Assembly: GCA_910579275.1 (NCBI GenBank)
Contig: CAJTTO010000029.1
Span: 1 to 52,628 of the forward strand
Reading direction: 5' to 3'
Length of the DNA stretch: 52,628 nucleotides
Source of the DNA: an uncultured Lachnospiraceae bacterium
GTDB lineage: Bacteria > Bacillota > Clostridia > Lachnospirales > Lachnospiraceae
Shown: piece after piece, positions 52,195-52,628 of the stretch
How positions within the stretch are numbered: the stretch's first letter is position 1
How the letters are laid out: the number at the start of each line of letters is the position of its first letter
Made by a program: the position numbers and the translations under genes
The notes under the pieces: generated by a model
Databases searched by the model: none
Seen by the model: only the letters and a program-made list of their open reading frames with translations
What the model was told of the DNA's origin: nothing

Positions 52195-52554
52195 CTATCC
52201 TAACAGCCTCGCCCACGTCTCCTCGGCAAAGCCCGGACATGCACCTTTTTCTGTGATGAGCAGGGGGCGCTTTACTAGCATTCCGTCTGTGGATAGCAGC
52301 TGGTACTGCTCCTCCTCACTCATCTCGGGCAGCCTGTCCTTGAGTTTCATTTCTTTATACAGATTCCCGCTTGTGTTGAAAAACCGCTTTAGGGGCAATC
52401 CGCTTTTTTCATGCCACGTTTTTATCTCCTCAACTGTCGGATTTTCTTCCTTGATGGGACGTATCTGTACTTCGTGACCGGATTCCTCCACCCATTTAAG
52501 CGCCTTTTTACATGTGCTGCATTTCTCATAGCAAAGTATTACTGGTTTTATCAT
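52195..52554 (-). CDS. ArsC/Spx-family thiol protein
   Basis: A 119-residue thioredoxin-fold protein with CSTC (C12, C15) near the N-terminus, LPLKRFFNTSG and MLVKRPLLIT, as in the YffB/Spx/ArsC family. It could be an arsenate-reductase-like enzyme or a Spx-like regulator; the CxxC favours redox work, but no ars genes are nearby. Convergent with GH31 with one base between stops. RBS GGAGGGG is 3 nt before the ATG. Confidence 0.88.
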   Translation of the reverse strand: MIKPVILCYEKCSTCKKALKWVEESGHEVQIRPIKEENPTVEEIKTWHEKSGLPLKRFFNTSGNLYKEMKLKDRLPEMSEEEQYQLLSTDGMLVKRPLLITEKGACPGFAEETWARLLG

Positions 52555-52628
52555 AATCCCCTCCTTGATACTCCTGTGTGCTCTCGGAAACTCGAACCCC
52601 TTGTTTTATAAGGCTTCAGAAATTTCCG

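Noticed and set aside
52580..52628. TTCGAGT-like T-loop on the minus strand at the window edge
   Set aside because: The flanking bases do not form a proper T-stem or acceptor stem, and the window ends before a tRNA or attachment site could be confirmed.
1..52628. CRISPR arrays, rRNA genes and prophage genes
   Set aside because: No regularly spaced short repeats, no rRNA-like sequence and no phage structural or integrase genes were seen.

Overview
The window reads as chromosome of a Gram-positive, anaerobic, gut-type Clostridia, most likely a Lachnospiraceae. Evidence: strong GGAGG ribosome binding sites throughout, a complete FabK/FabT-type type II fatty acid (FASII) operon, an orphan cheD, a large secreted multi-domain mannanase with Lachnospiraceae-style Ig-like repeats, sugar-utilisation loci of gut fibre degraders, and a CD1871A-type redox cluster. 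No rRNA, convincing tRNA, CRISPR array or intact transposase was seen.

Layout. (1) 68-12174, minus strand: a nine-gene operon making a Pel-type exopolysaccharide under c-di-GMP control. The order is pelD (fused to a degenerate SDR domain), pelE, a PelA-like deacetylase candidate, pelF and pelG, continuing without a break into CotH kinase, VTC-type polyphosphate polymerase, DUF4956 membrane protein and a DUF4874/DUF4832 protein. A TTGAAT/CATAAT promoter lies upstream. (2) 12441-17662: GDPD, an orphan Phd/YefM-like antitoxin, a PAP2 membrane protein, a PHP phosphoesterase, cheD with two small proteins, and a DUF3021 protein. (3) 17680-19689: a LytTR regulator and a small ABC exporter whose two genes are separated by a mobile repeat. 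(4) 19855-29246, minus strand: the FASII operon acpP-fabK-fabD-fabG-fabF-fabZ-accDA (fused)-FabX-like flavoprotein-fabH-fabT, with a 17-bp-spaced promoter and two FabT-type operators in front of acpP. (5) 29382-36266: a 2294-residue secreted GH26 beta-mannanase. (6) 36760-39646: a 2H phosphoesterase, an XRE regulator, a P-loop kinase-like protein and an alpha/beta hydrolase fused to DUF3237. (7) 40114-42259: a 51-residue CXXC microprotein, a polyferredoxin-like membrane protein and a TlpA-like lipoprotein. (8) 42328-46522: a LacI-controlled GH32/GPH-symporter fructan locus with three operators. (9) 46570-49779: a tandem pair of AAA-ATPase/PD-(D/E)XK proteins homogenised by recombination. (10) 50202-52554: a GH31 glycosidase and an ArsC/Spx-like protein.

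The main new observations are these. A family of non-autonomous mobile repeats of 137-155 bp has 14-bp terminal inverted repeats beginning GTAA and perfect 8-bp target duplications in all three complete copies, which suggests an IS66-type mobiliser. The Pel operon carries a four-gene CotH/VTC/DUF4956/DUF4832 extension. A nitronate-monooxygenase-like flavoprotein with a four-cysteine motif sits inside the FASII operon and is a candidate for the missing unsaturated fatty acid enzyme (FabX-like). The fab operon appears to be controlled by FabT encoded by its own last gene. All functions are read from sequence motifs and gene order; no database search was run.
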